From contig NZ_JANIBO010000001.1 of the NCBI RefSeq assembly GCF_024506395.1, positions 372,001 to 436,000 on the forward strand: a stretch of DNA of 64,000 nt, read 5' to 3'. This document shows, in pieces, positions 16,953-26,218 of this stretch (its first letter is position 1; every line of letters starts with the position of its first letter). The notes below the pieces were generated by a model. It made no database searches. It was not told the origin of the DNA and saw nothing but the letters and a program-made list of their open reading frames with translations. This DNA is from Cetobacterium sp. NK01 (GTDB taxonomy: Bacteria; Fusobacteriota; Fusobacteriia; Fusobacteriales; Fusobacteriaceae). The position numbers and the translations under genes are program-made.

Positions 16953-18362
16953 TTAAAACGGACCATACCCAATCCAATTTGCTATTATTATAAGTATTGA
17001 TCCCGTTACTATCCATATTAAAAATAATTTACCCATATACTTCATCCAATCCTCATAAGAAACATTTGCTATTGCTAAGAATCCCATCAAAGCTGACGAT
17101 GTTGGAAGAACATAGTTACTAAATCCGTCACCAAAATTAAATGCTAAAACTGCAGTTTGTCTAGTCATTCCAATCATATCTGCTACTGGTAACATTATTG
17201 GCATTGTTACTGCTGCTTGCCCACTTCCTGATGTTACTAATCCATTAATAAATAATTGCATTAAAAACATCCCAATAGATTGAAATACGTGTGGTAATGA
17301 TGCTAACATGTTACCTAAATAATAAACAGCTGTATCTAAAATTTTTCCATCATCTAATATTATAGAAATTGTTCTTGCTATCCCTATTATTAAAGCTCCA
17401 AATACCAGTGCTTTAGCTCCACTTACAAACTCTTTTGCTATAGTACTTGGAGAAAATCCATACGCTAACCCTCCTAAAATTGCCATCCATATAAATAAGG
17501 CAGCACTTTGATTTAATCCCCAATGCCAAGCTGCTCCTCCATATATTAACAATCCAAATAATCCTACTACAATTGCCAAAACTAAGTAGTGCTTTTTCTC
17601 TATTTCTGGCATTGAATTTTCTCCATTTTCAAGATTATTTTCTAATTTTTCTAAATCCCTAACTACACTCAACTCTGGATTTGCTTTTATTTTTTTAGCA
17701 TAACTCAATATATAAATATTTGTTACAATTAAAAATACAATTAAACAGAATATTCTATATCCCAATCCTGAAAACATTGGCAATCCTGCTAAAGCTTGTG
17801 CAACTCCTGTTGTAAATGGATTAAATGTTCCTGTACTAAATCCTATAGCTCCACCTAATGCTACCATAGAAATTCCTACTATAGCATCATATCCCATCGA
17901 TCTAGCTAAAATTATTGCTACTGGTGCAAATCCTATAAACGTGTTAACTCCCATACTCATACAAGCTATTGCAAATATTGTTGTAAAAGCCGGAATTAAA
18001 AGTCCATCTTTATTTGAGAAAACTTTAGTTACTTTACCCGTTAAAGCCTGAAACATTCCTGTTTTTATAATTACATGAAACGCTCCTCCAACTATTAGTA
18101 CTAAAAATATTATACTACTAGACTTATTTAAAGCATCTACTATTTTAAATGGAATATCTAAAAAACTAACAGGTGTATTTTTTATAAAAGTAAATTGATC
18201 TGCCACAATAATTGTTTTTCCTGTTGCAGCATCTTTAATTCTTGGAAAATGCCCCGCTGGAACAACCCAAGTTAATAGTGCAGCAAAAATAATTAATCCA
18301 AAAATAATTACATACGTATGAGGAAAACTCATTTTACTTCTACTTTTTTCTTTTTTACTCAT
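16953..18362 (-). CDS. YfcC/DcuC-superfamily carrier
   Basis: About 469 residues with some 12 hydrophobic segments, including FSTGTFNPFTTGVAQALAGLP near residue 180 and the late SGSGQAAVTMPIMLPVADMIGMTRQ near 395, both typical of the YfcC (PF03606) carriers for peptides, basic amino acids or carboxylates. ATG 18362 is chosen because GGAGGG lies just upstream; the longer frame from a TTG would translate the RBS. Forms an operon with the M20 enzyme and is divergent from an RpiR regulator. Confidence 0.9.
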   Translation of the reverse strand: MSKKEKSRSKMSFPHTYVIIFGLIIFAALLTWVVPAGHFPRIKDAATGKTIIVADQFTFIKNTPVSFLDIPFKIVDALNKSSSIIFLVLIVGGAFHVIIKTGMFQALTGKVTKVFSNKDGLLIPAFTTIFAIACMSMGVNTFIGFAPVAIILARSMGYDAIVGISMVALGGAIGFSTGTFNPFTTGVAQALAGLPMFSGLGYRIFCLIVFLIVTNIYILSYAKKIKANPELSVVRDLEKLENNLENGENSMPEIEKKHYLVLAIVVGLFGLLIYGGAAWHWGLNQSAALFIWMAILGGLAYGFSPSTIAKEFVSGAKALVFGALIIGIARTISIILDDGKILDTAVYYLGNMLASLPHVFQSIGMFLMQLFINGLVTSGSGQAAVTMPIMLPVADMIGMTRQTAVLAFNFGDGFSNYVLPTSSALMGFLAIANVSYEDWMKYMGKLFLIWIVTGSILIIIANWIGYGPF

Positions 18363-18405
18363 TTTACCCTCCAAAAATGTTTTTAAAAAATTATTTTAAA
18401 TATAA

Positions 18406-18421
18406 AATGTTTATTAACATT
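18406..18421. promoter_or_regulatory. Inverted repeat at the YfcC operon start, candidate RpiR operator
   Basis: AATGTT-TATT-AACATT, 6-bp perfect arms, lying at the predicted start site of the carrier operon promoter (TTGACT 18449-18454, 17-nt spacer, TATATT 18426-18431, minus strand). The neighbouring divergent gene encodes an RpiR-type repressor, the obvious candidate to bind it. Confidence 0.5.
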
Positions 18422-18568
18422 CATAAATATACTATTTTATTTTTTTATAGTCAAGTTTTTTTTGAACCATTTGTACTATTTTTTATTGTTTTTTTCTACA
18501 TTTTATCTATTTATATATTTTTAAAAATATGTTAAGCTATAAATATAAATATTTTTAAGGAGATTACT

Positions 18569-19405
18569 ATGATTGATTCTTTACAAAAAAGAATTGCTAA
18601 TAAAAGCTTAACTAAAACTGAAACTATTATTGCAGATTTCTTTTTTAATAATGAAAATAGAATATATTTTTTAACTTCTAGTGATATAGCAAATGAACTA
18701 CAAATAAGTGATACTTCTGTTATTAGATTTGTAAAATCTTTAGGTTTTAATAATTTTAAGGAATTTAAAGACAGCTTAAAAGAACAAGTAAGTAATAAAA
18801 TTCTTACTCCATCTGAAAAATTAAGTTTAAATGAAGAAATTTTAAAAACAACTAATTTAATCGAAACTTTTACTAATTCAATTTTTAAAAACATCCAAGA
18901 AACAATTAATATTAATTCTTATAAAAAAATTGAAAAAATAATTAATATTCTTTACAAAGCTCATAAAAAATATATTGTTGGTTTTAAAAGTGTTTCTGGA
19001 GCAACATCATTTTTTGGATTACGTTTGGGATTTATTTTAAAAAATGTCATTACACATAATTCAAATAATTCTGAACTAATAAAAAATATTGTTGATATTC
19101 AAAAAGATGATTGTTTATTTTTAATAGCCCATCCAAAATATTCTAAAACTTATCCTCTTCTAATTGAAATAGCTAAAAAAGCTGGGGCTAAAGTTATTAT
19201 TGTTACAGATAAATCTACCTCACCTGTTGCTAATAGTGGTGATATAACCATATTTACAGATATAAGAGGAATTAGTTATTTTAATTCAATTATTTCTACT
19301 CAAGCGCTACTAGAATTTATTTTAACTTCTATGAGTAAAAATTTAGATGAAGAATCTAAAAAACGTTTAATTTATATTAATGAACTTTTAAATGAAAATA
19401 AATAA
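18569..19405 (+). CDS. RpiR/MurR-family transcriptional regulator
   Basis: 278 residues: N-terminal helix-turn-helix domain (LTKTETIIADFFFN, then LQISDTSVIRFVKSLGFNNFKEFKD near 45-70) and a C-terminal SIS sugar-phosphate/ligand domain (KKYIVGFKSVSGATSFFGLRL near 133 and KKAGAKVIIVTDKSTSPVANSGD near 207). Divergent from the YfcC-M20 operon, so it probably controls that operon. ATG preceded by AAGGAGATTACT. Confidence 0.92.
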   Translation: MIDSLQKRIANKSLTKTETIIADFFFNNENRIYFLTSSDIANELQISDTSVIRFVKSLGFNNFKEFKDSLKEQVSNKILTPSEKLSLNEEILKTTNLIETFTNSIFKNIQETININSYKKIEKIINILYKAHKKYIVGFKSVSGATSFFGLRLGFILKNVITHNSNNSELIKNIVDIQKDDCLFLIAHPKYSKTYPLLIEIAKKAGAKVIIVTDKSTSPVANSGDITIFTDIRGISYFNSIISTQALLEFILTSMSKNLDEESKKRLIYINELLNENK

Positions 19406-19469
19406 AAGGATTTTCTTTTTTTTTGAGTAATTTTATTAAATAACTCAAATAATTTTAAGAGGTGATTTT

Positions 19470-20027
19470 ATGTGGAAAAATTTAGGACCACTTGTAGCTT
19501 TATATCCTACTCCTGTTGTTGTTGTTGGTATGTTAGATGAATATGAAAAAGTTAACTGGATCAACATCGCACATGTTGGTATTATAGGAAATGACTCTTT
19601 AATGCTAAGTATACACAAAAATCATTTTAGTAACGAAATCATAAAAGACAAATATGCAGTTTCTATTAATATGGTTACTGAAAATATGATTGAAGCTAGT
19701 GATTTTGTTGGAATTGTTAGTGGACGAAAAGTTGATAAATCAAATGTTTTTGAATACACTATTGGAATAAAAAATGTTCCTATGATAAATTTATCTCCTA
19801 TTGTTATGGAATGTGAGCTAATTGACAACTACGAAACAAAAGAACACAATCAATATATTTTAAAAGTTCGTCATACTCATATAAAATCTGAAATTCTTGA
19901 TATCAATGGAAATATTGATTATAATATTTTTAAACCTATTCTTTTTGAAATGTCTACAAAATCTTATTATAAATTAGGAGAGAAAGTTGGAAATTGTTGG
20001 AAAATTGGTGAAAACTTTTCAAAATAG
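19470..20027 (+). CDS. Flavin reductase-like FMN-binding protein
   Basis: 185 residues matching the flavin reductase-like split-barrel domain: the N-terminal PVVVVGMLDE and NINIAHVGI-type segment (VNWINIAHVGIIGNDSLMLSI near residues 28-48), then KYAVSINMVTENM near 63-76. Such proteins bind FMN and serve as NAD(P)H:flavin reductases or flavoredoxin-type carriers. It follows the RpiR gene on the same strand with its own RBS AGAGGTGAT and ends at a terminator. Confidence 0.85.
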   Translation: MWKNLGPLVALYPTPVVVVGMLDEYEKVNWINIAHVGIIGNDSLMLSIHKNHFSNEIIKDKYAVSINMVTENMIEASDFVGIVSGRKVDKSNVFEYTIGIKNVPMINLSPIVMECELIDNYETKEHNQYILKVRHTHIKSEILDINGNIDYNIFKPILFEMSTKSYYKLGEKVGNCWKIGENFSK

Positions 20028-20052
20028 AAAAAGCCCAAATGGGCTTTTTTTT
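20028..20052. terminator. Bidirectional terminator
   Basis: AAAAAGCCC-AAAT-GGGCTTTTTT between convergent flavin reductase and FMN-binding protein genes. Confidence 0.9.
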
Positions 20053-20053
20053 A

Positions 20054-20563
20054 TTATTTCTTAAATGTATCTTTTTTTGATTCAAAAGCTTTTAGCATAT
20101 TTCTAAGTTCTCCATTTACACTATTTGCATGAAATGTTGATCCTGCTAATGAATCAACAGGTAATTCTTCGGCATTTTTTCCAGTATATTTTTTTATCCA
20201 TTCTTTATCATGTACATTTTGATGTTTATCATTTGCATCAGGTAAATAAAAACCTAATAATTTTCCTTCTGGAGATATAATAGTAATTAATGCTTCATGC
20301 TTGTTATATGATTTAACATGAGTTAATCCTGCATAAGCAATTACTTTTCCATTTTTTTCAATTGTTGTAAAATTATAATACCCTAAATTTGGAGCCTCAT
20401 ATATATCCCCTAATTTATCATAAGATATTCCCGTTTTCTCTATCGCTTTTTGAATTTGCGGATTATAATTTTCTATCGAATATTTTGATAAATCTTCTGA
20501 TTTTGCTTTATAAGCAAAAGTTAATTGTGATAAACAAAAAACAAAAAATAATATTTTTTTCAT
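20054..20563 (-). CDS. Exported FMN_bind-like protein
   Basis: 169 residues with a signal peptide (MKKILFFVFCLSQLTFA). The C-terminal part has EALITIISPEGKLLGFYLPDA near residue 92 and VDSLAGSTFHANSVNGEL near 135, which resembles the FMN-binding domain of RnfG/NqrC-type proteins where a Thr in an S/A-G-x-T motif is flavinylated. It would be a periplasmic flavin electron carrier. Monocistronic. The assignment rests on this motif only, so it is moderate. Confidence 0.65.
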   Translation of the reverse strand: MKKILFFVFCLSQLTFAYKAKSEDLSKYSIENYNPQIQKAIEKTGISYDKLGDIYEAPNLGYYNFTTIEKNGKVIAYAGLTHVKSYNKHEALITIISPEGKLLGFYLPDANDKHQNVHDKEWIKKYTGKNAEELPVDSLAGSTFHANSVNGELRNMLKAFESKKDTFKK

Positions 20564-20675
20564 TTTAACCCTCCCAAGTTTAGTTTAATATGACCTATTA
20601 TAGCAGATTAAAACCGTATTTGAAATCTATATTTCTAATTATTTTTTTATTAAATTAAAGCTTCTTACAAAACAG

Positions 20676-20704
20676 TTGAATTATTATTCAAAAAGTTGTA
20701 AAAT
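20676..20704 (+). promoter_or_regulatory. Promoter of the siroheme reductase gene with overlapping inverted repeat
   Basis: TTGAAT (20676-20681), 17-nt spacer, TAAAAT (20699-20704). The -35 box is itself the left arm of TTGAAT-TATT-ATTCAA (20676-20691), so a dimeric regulator bound there would block or replace sigma contacts. Confidence 0.6.
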
Positions 20705-20711
20705 ACTAAAA

Positions 20712-20725
20712 TCGAATATGTTCGA
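20712..20725. promoter_or_regulatory. Second inverted repeat at the siroheme reductase start site
   Basis: TCGAA-TATG-TTCGA, perfect 5-bp arms, at the predicted transcription start between the -10 box and the RBS. Candidate operator; the regulator is not identifiable from the window. Confidence 0.45.
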
Positions 20726-20740
20726 ATAAAGGAGACAAAA

Positions 20741-22363
20741 ATGGAAAGAATCACAGAAAAATTACATGAAATTGAAAATCAATACTTAGAACTTGAAAAT
20801 GGTATTATTGATTATAACAATAATGTTATCAAATCACCAGATTTAAAGAAAAAAGGTTCTAAATTTGGAATCTATGAACAAAAAGGAAAAAAAATGATGC
20901 TTAGATTAAAAGCTGTTGGTGGAGAGCTTTCTAAAGAAAATTTTAAAGATTTAATTAATATTATGTTTATGCAAAATATTCCTTTTTTACATCTTTCAAC
21001 TAGACAAAACTATCAACTTCATGAAGTTGATTTTGATAAAGTTAAATCTACTATTGATCTTTGTAATAACAAAGAAATGTATTTTAGAGGTGGAGGTGGA
21101 AATACTTTCAGAAGTATCTTAGTTTCTACGTATACCGGAGTTGACAAGAAAAGCAATTTTGATGTTATCCCATATGCTAAAATGATTGAAAATGAAGTTT
21201 TCTTTATGGATAAAGCTTTTGATTTTGGTAGAAAATTAAAAATAGGCTTTTCTAATAGTTTGGAAGATGAATTTGTTATGGCTGTCCAAGATATGGGATT
21301 TGTTGCTAAAGAGATTAATGGAAAAAAGGGATTTAAAGTTTTTGCCGGTGGAGGAATGGGAAGAGGTAGTAAAATCGGTCATATTTTAATTGAATTTCTT
21401 CCTGAAGAAGATTTACTAAAAGCTGTCAAAGCGATGATTGAACTTTTCTATGATCGTGGTGACAGAGCTAACAGAATGCAAGCTAGACTTAGATTTTTAG
21501 TTGAAAAAATTGGAATTGATGGATTTAGAAAGCTTTTCTTAGAGTATTTTAATAAAGAATCTGTTGAAAACGGTATTATTGATTTTGTTGATTATTCTAA
21601 CTTTATTTCAAACTTAACTAAATTTGATTTAGAAAATAATGATAACAACTATAGACAATGGCTTGATTTATGTACTAAAGAAACTAAATTTAAAGATATT
21701 GTTTCGTTAGTTCTTTATGTAAAAAATGGAGATTTATCAAAAGAACATGCTCAAAAATTAGTAAATCTTTTAGATAAAATTAATGCTCCTCTTATTAGAG
21801 CAACTATAAATCAAAATTTAGTTATACCTATGGTTCATAAGTCTGCTTTACCATATATTTATGATTTTTTAAATAGAGAAATTCCAGAAGTTGTTAGTGA
21901 AACATTTTCTATTAGAGGACAAATTAGAGCTTGTGTTGGAGCTAAGGTTTGTATGATTGGAGTTCAAGACTCTGTTGCTGTCGCTGATGCTATCGGAATA
22001 GAATTAGACAATCTAGCAAATAAATATCCTCAATATAGAAAAATTATTTTTAAAGAGGCTAAGAATGTTAGAATTTCTGGATGTCCTAGTTCATGTGCTG
22101 GAATTCCTGTAGCACCTTTAGGATTTATAGGTTTAAAGAAGAGAATTAATGATGTTTTAACTGATTGCATGCAAGTTTATATGGGTGGAATTTTAACAGA
22201 ATCTATTCAATCTTTAGCTTTTGAAATTCCAAATCTAATTATACCTATTGATGAAGTTCCTGTTCTTGTTAAAAGACTTTTTGAAGATTATTTAGAAATG
22301 CTCCAAGTATACGATCTAACTTTTGCTCAATATATGTACGAAAGAAGATTAGAAGAGTTTTAA
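20741..22363 (+). CDS. Siroheme-[4Fe-4S] sulfite/nitrite reductase
   Basis: 540 residues with the duplicated ferrite-type domains and repeats of assimilatory nitrite/sulfite reductases. The cluster/siroheme ligands are intact: ACVGAKVCMIG near residue 405 (C-x5-C) and SGCPSSCAG near 447 (C-x3-C). The siroheme-binding Arg-rich segments HLSTRQNYQLHEV near 86 and ARLRFLVEKIG near 247 are present. It would reduce sulfite to sulfide or nitrite to ammonia in the cytoplasm with electrons from ferredoxin or another donor. No siroheme genes or electron partner are adjacent. The choice of substrate is open. Confidence 0.92.
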   Translation: MERITEKLHEIENQYLELENGIIDYNNNVIKSPDLKKKGSKFGIYEQKGKKMMLRLKAVGGELSKENFKDLINIMFMQNIPFLHLSTRQNYQLHEVDFDKVKSTIDLCNNKEMYFRGGGGNTFRSILVSTYTGVDKKSNFDVIPYAKMIENEVFFMDKAFDFGRKLKIGFSNSLEDEFVMAVQDMGFVAKEINGKKGFKVFAGGGMGRGSKIGHILIEFLPEEDLLKAVKAMIELFYDRGDRANRMQARLRFLVEKIGIDGFRKLFLEYFNKESVENGIIDFVDYSNFISNLTKFDLENNDNNYRQWLDLCTKETKFKDIVSLVLYVKNGDLSKEHAQKLVNLLDKINAPLIRATINQNLVIPMVHKSALPYIYDFLNREIPEVVSETFSIRGQIRACVGAKVCMIGVQDSVAVADAIGIELDNLANKYPQYRKIIFKEAKNVRISGCPSSCAGIPVAPLGFIGLKKRINDVLTDCMQVYMGGILTESIQSLAFEIPNLIIPIDEVPVLVKRLFEDYLEMLQVYDLTFAQYMYERRLEEF

Positions 22364-22365
22364 GA

Positions 22366-22398
22366 TTAAAAGAAGAGATTCCCTCTTCTTTTAATTTC
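22366..22398 (+). terminator. Terminator after the siroheme reductase gene
   Basis: 12-bp arms 22366-22377 and 22383-22394 with a T-rich tail just after the stop codon. Confidence 0.87.
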
Positions 22399-22438
22399 AT
22401 TTTTCATAAAAATATTTTTTTATTTATATTTTTAATTG

Positions 22439-22486
22439 AAATATTTTTTTATTTTTCTTGACTTATATTTTTTTTTATTTTAAAAT
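22439..22486 (+). promoter_or_regulatory. Promoter with AT-rich upstream element shared with the gene at 27635
   Basis: TTGACT (22458-22463), 17-nt spacer, TAAAAT (22481-22486). The 26 bases 22439-22464 match 27556-27581 at 25 of 26 positions, including the -35 box; a further partial copy of the AT-rich part lies about 30 bases upstream (22409-22424). Confidence 0.68.
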
Positions 22487-22519
22487 TACATCAAAAGAAA
22501 AAATTATGAGGTGATTATT

Positions 22520-23749
22520 ATGTTAGCAGAGCAATCCAAAAGTAAAAAAATATTTGACAACGGTTTCCAAATTGCCAAAAATGCTGATTTAGCTTCTAAA
22601 GTACATGGTAAAGAAAATGTTGTCAATGCAACTTTAGGAATTTTTTATAATGATGATGAAGAAATGCATACTTTAGATATTGTAAATAATGAATATAAAA
22701 ATTTATCTGTTAAAGAACTTTTTAACTACTCTTCTAGCATAAATGGTGAGGAGTTATTTATTGAAGCTGTAAAACAATATATATTTGGAAAAAACTATTC
22801 CCCTGTATTAGATGATAATTTTACTGAAGTTATTGCAACTCCAGGAGGTAGTGGAGCTATTTATAATACTTTTAAAAATTATATTAATCCTGGAGAGATT
22901 GTTCTTCTACCCAATTATATGTGGAGCTCATATAAACTTATGAGTAAGGAAGTTGGTGGAGGGTATCAAACATACTCTCTTTTTAATAAGAAGGGAAAGT
23001 TTGATCTTGTTAATTTTAAAAATTCAGTAATGGAATTAGGAAAAATACAAAAAAATTTAGTTATAGTTCTAAATAATCCTTGCCATAATCCAACTGGTTA
23101 TACCTTATCATCTTACGAAATAAAAAACTTAATGGCTATAATTAGAGAAGCTTGTAAAATTTGTAATATCATTTTAATTAATGATATTGCTTATATGGAC
23201 TTCAATATTAAAAAAAATAATTTTACTGAATTTTATAAAGATTTACCTGAAAACCTTCTTTTAATGATTACTTTTAGTATGTCAAAATCTTTTTGTTGTT
23301 ATGGTCTTAGAGTTGGAGCTCAAATCGCAATTTCTTCTTCTAAAGAAACAATTAATAATTTTTTAGATGCTAGTTTATACACTTGTAGAAGTGTTTGGTC
23401 TAATATTCCCAAAGGAGGAATGACCCTATTTAGCAATATTGTTCTAAATAAAAAGAAATATAAACAGCTTTTATTTGAACAAAATTGTATGAAGAACATT
23501 CTAAAAGAAAGAGCTGATATTTTTTTAAGTGAAGCTTCTGCTGTTGGTCTTCTTACACTACCTTATAAAAGTGGTTTTTTTATAACAATTCCCTTTAAGA
23601 ACGGATTAGAAAAAGAGATTGAAAATAAATTAAAATTTGATAATATTTTTGCCATAATTATTCCTGGAGGAATTAGAATTGCAATTTGCAGTGTTCCAAA
23701 GTATAAGATTTATAATCTTGCTCAAAGAATAAAAAAAGCACTCTCTTAA
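22520..23749 (+). CDS. Class I/II PLP-dependent aminotransferase
   Basis: About 409 residues. Fold-type I features: ATPGGSGAIYNTFKNYINPGEIVLLPNYMW region near residues 108-140, NNPCHNPTGYTLS near 190, NDIAYMDF near 222 and the PLP-lysine motif SMSKSFCCYGLRVGAQ near 250. Length and motifs match aspartate/aromatic aminotransferases. ATG 22520 is chosen because GAGGTGAT sits eight bases upstream; an in-frame GTG at 22511 lies inside the RBS. Monocistronic, with its own promoter and terminator. Its promoter upstream element is shared with the PEPCK-like gene at 27635. Confidence 0.9.
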   Translation: MLAEQSKSKKIFDNGFQIAKNADLASKVHGKENVVNATLGIFYNDDEEMHTLDIVNNEYKNLSVKELFNYSSSINGEELFIEAVKQYIFGKNYSPVLDDNFTEVIATPGGSGAIYNTFKNYINPGEIVLLPNYMWSSYKLMSKEVGGGYQTYSLFNKKGKFDLVNFKNSVMELGKIQKNLVIVLNNPCHNPTGYTLSSYEIKNLMAIIREACKICNIILINDIAYMDFNIKKNNFTEFYKDLPENLLLMITFSMSKSFCCYGLRVGAQIAISSSKETINNFLDASLYTCRSVWSNIPKGGMTLFSNIVLNKKKYKQLLFEQNCMKNILKERADIFLSEASAVGLLTLPYKSGFFITIPFKNGLEKEIENKLKFDNIFAIIIPGGIRIAICSVPKYKIYNLAQRIKKALS

Positions 23750-23767
23750 AATTTAATATGAAAATAT

Positions 23768-23796
23768 AAAAAGGGATTTTAAAATCCCTTTTTTAA
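23768..23796. terminator. Bidirectional terminator
   Basis: AAAAAGGGATTTT and AAAATCCCTTTTTT are complementary with almost no loop, between the convergent aminotransferase and cstA-like genes. Confidence 0.88.
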
Positions 23797-25202
23797 ATGT
23801 TTAATTTCTCGATTTTTTTAGTTACTTTAGCTCCTTTTATTCCTATAACAATCAAAGTCAAAATAAAAACTACCACTCCTAAACTATAAATAAAATAGGT
23901 ATTTTCCACCTTTAACCCCTCTGGAGCCACTAAAAAATAACAAGCTACCATCCCTGTCATAAAAGCTGCAGGTATTCCTGTAATCCAATAATTTTTTCTA
24001 TTTTCTATAAAGTAGTAAGTACAAGTCCATAGACCTAAAGTTGCCAATAATTGATTTGTCGACGCTACATATTTCCACAAAGTATTAAAACCAAATTGTG
24101 ATAAAAATCCAGCTAATAAAAATAGTGGAATTGCTACTAATAATCTATTTTTTAAAGATATTTGCTTATAGTTTAAAACTTCTGCAATTGTTACCCTTGC
24201 ACTTCTAAATGCTGTATCTCCTGTTGTAATTGGTAAGGCTATTAAACCAAATAATGTAAATATTAGTCCATATTTTCCTAAAAGTCCTGTTATCATTTTA
24301 CTAACTGCTATCATTCCACCACCACTAGCTGCTAAACCTTCAACTCCATTAAAAAAGCCTAAAGATATTGCTGCCCACGTTAAAGCTACAAATCCCTCTA
24401 AATACATTGCTGCCATAAATGTTTTTTTACCATCTTTTTCACTTTTCAAACATCTAGCTACTAACACTGATTGTGTTGAATGAAACCCTGATATAGCTCC
24501 ACAAGATATGACTACAAACATATATGGAAATATAGGTAATTTTCTAGGATGTAAATTCTCTAATGTTACTTCTGGGATTTTAATTCCTTTTATCAACATA
24601 GCACCTATTAATAAAAACATCATCAATACCAATGCCCCTCCAAATAATGGATAAATTTTACCAATAATTTTATCAATTGGTAAAAGAGTGGCTATTATAT
24701 AATAGCCAACTATTAAAATTAACCATATTTTTTTATCTACTCCTGTAAAGGATTGCAATATCTCTGCAGGTCCAGTTATAAAAGCCACACCAACTATAAT
24801 TAATAAGATAACCAAAAAGTATTTAGTAAATATTTTTGCTCTTTTTCCTAAATATTTACCTATCAATTCTTGCATATTTTCCCCGTCATTTCTCATAGAA
24901 ATCATTCCTGTATAGTAATCATGAACTGCTCCTGCAAAGATAGTTCCAAATACAATCCATATAAATGAAGAGCTTCCCCACATAGCTCCTGCTACTGCCC
25001 CTGTAATAGGACCTAAACCAGCGATATTTAAAAATTGAACCAAAAAGCTTTTTATATAATTCATCTGAACAAAGTCAACTCCATCTGCTTTTGAAAAAGC
25101 TGGCGTTTCTCTTTCGTCTATCTCAAAATTTTTCTCTAAATATTTGCCATAACTACAGTATGCAACTATTAAAATAAATACTCCTAAGAAATAACTTTTC
25201 AT
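23793..25202 (-). CDS. CstA-family transporter, short form
   Basis: 469 residues with about 14 hydrophobic segments. CstA hallmarks: FVQMNYIKSFLVQFLNIAGLGPITGAVAGAMWG region near residues 44-75, DYYTGMISMRNDGENMQELIGKYLG near 98-122, HSTQSVLVARCLKSEKDGK near 242 and PITTGDTAFRSARV near 323. E. coli CstA/BtsT are about 700 residues, so this is the shorter form common in anaerobes. Known members carry peptides or pyruvate. It is 12 bases downstream of ilvE under an Ile/Leu leader peptide, which suggests a link with branched-chain amino acids (inference). Confidence 0.88.
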   Translation of the reverse strand: MKSYFLGVFILIVAYCSYGKYLEKNFEIDERETPAFSKADGVDFVQMNYIKSFLVQFLNIAGLGPITGAVAGAMWGSSSFIWIVFGTIFAGAVHDYYTGMISMRNDGENMQELIGKYLGKRAKIFTKYFLVILLIIVGVAFITGPAEILQSFTGVDKKIWLILIVGYYIIATLLPIDKIIGKIYPLFGGALVLMMFLLIGAMLIKGIKIPEVTLENLHPRKLPIFPYMFVVISCGAISGFHSTQSVLVARCLKSEKDGKKTFMAAMYLEGFVALTWAAISLGFFNGVEGLAASGGGMIAVSKMITGLLGKYGLIFTLFGLIALPITTGDTAFRSARVTIAEVLNYKQISLKNRLLVAIPLFLLAGFLSQFGFNTLWKYVASTNQLLATLGLWTCTYYFIENRKNYWITGIPAAFMTGMVACYFLVAPEGLKVENTYFIYSLGVVVFILTLIVIGIKGAKVTKKIEKLNI

Positions 25203-25214
25203 ATTTTCCTCCTT

Positions 25215-26135
25215 TTATTCAACTACTGTTAACCACTTTTCATATTTTTCATTTTGTCCCTCTACTATTCTAAAAAATTCTTCTTGAATTTTTTTTGTAA
25301 CTTTACCTCTACTGCCAGATCCAATTTTTATATTATCTACTGAATTAACTGGAGTTATTTCTGCTGCAGTTCCAGTTAAAAAAATTTCATCAGCTATATA
25401 TAAAAACTCTCTCGGTAAAGTTTCATGTTTTACTACCAAACCTAAATCTTTAGCTATTTTTAATACTACATCTCTTGTTATACCTGCCAAAGATGATGAT
25501 CCCATAGGAGGTGTGAGTAACTCGCCATTTTTTACAATAAATATATTTTCTCCACTTCCTTCACTTATATTTCCTAAATAATCTAATGCTAATCCCTCTT
25601 CAAATCCCATCTCTAAAGCTTCCATTTTTATAAGTTGTGAACTTAGATAATTTCCTGAAGCTTTAGCTAGTGAAGGTAATGTATTAGGTGCTGGTCTTCT
25701 CCAAGATGAAACGCAAACTTTTATTCCATTATTCAATCCTTCTTCACCTAAATAAGCCCCCCACTCCCAAGCAGCAATAATAGCTTCTACAGGATTAGAA
25801 AGAGGATTCACTCCCAGCTGATTATACCCTCTAAAAACCAGAGGTCTTATATAACCACTTTGCAATTTATTTGCTTTTATTGTCTTTAAAATTCCTTTTA
25901 GAAATTCCTCTTTTGTGTAAGGAATTTCCATTTTATAGATTTTACAAGAATCAAAAAGTCTATCAATATGTTCTTCCAATCTAAATATAGCTGACTTCCC
26001 ATTTTGTAATTTATATAATCTTATTCCTTCAAAACATCCTGAACCGTAGTGTAATACATGGGCTAATACATGAACTTTAGCTTCATCATGCTCCTTTAAT
26101 TCTCCATTAAACCAAATTTTTCCAGTGTTTATCAT
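25215..26135 (-). CDS. ilvE: Branched-chain amino acid aminotransferase
   Basis: Transfers amino groups between glutamate and the 2-oxoacids of Leu, Ile and Val. The 306 residues match fold-type IV Ilv[17 protein letters not shown] near residue 30-45, [17 protein letters not shown] near 100, [27 protein letters not shown] near 158-185 (with the PLP lysine region), [15 protein letters not shown] near 200 and [13 protein letters not shown] near 252. ATG 26135 is chosen because GGGAGGAATTATT lies directly upstream; a longer frame would translate the RBS. First gene after the Ile/Leu leader and attenuator. Confidence 0.95.
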   Translation of the reverse strand: MINTGKIWFNGELKEHDEAKVHVLAHVLHYGSGCFEGIRLYKLQNGKSAIFRLEEHIDRLFDSCKIYKMEIPYTKEEFLKGILKTIKANKLQSGYIRPLVFRGYNQLGVNPLSNPVEAIIAAWEWGAYLGEEGLNNGIKVCVSSWRRPAPNTLPSLAKASGNYLSSQLIKMEALEMGFEEGLALDYLGNISEGSGENIFIVKNGELLTPPMGSSSLAGITRDVVLKIAKDLGLVVKHETLPREFLYIADEIFLTGTAAEITPVNSVDNIKIGSGSRGKVTKKIQEEFFRIVEGQNEKYEKWLTVVE

Positions 26136-26161
26136 AATAATTCCTCCCAAAATTTTTATAA

Positions 26162-26200
26162 ATAATAAAAAAAGCTTGAATCAATATAGACTCAAGCTTT
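26162..26200 (-). terminator. Attenuator terminator before ilvE
   Basis: Minus-strand arms AAAGCTTGAGTC (26200-26189) and GATTCAAGCTTT (26182-26171) form a 12-bp stem with a 6-nt loop and a T run to about 26162. Confidence 0.9.
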
Positions 26201-26218
26201 AAAATACTTCTTTATTGC

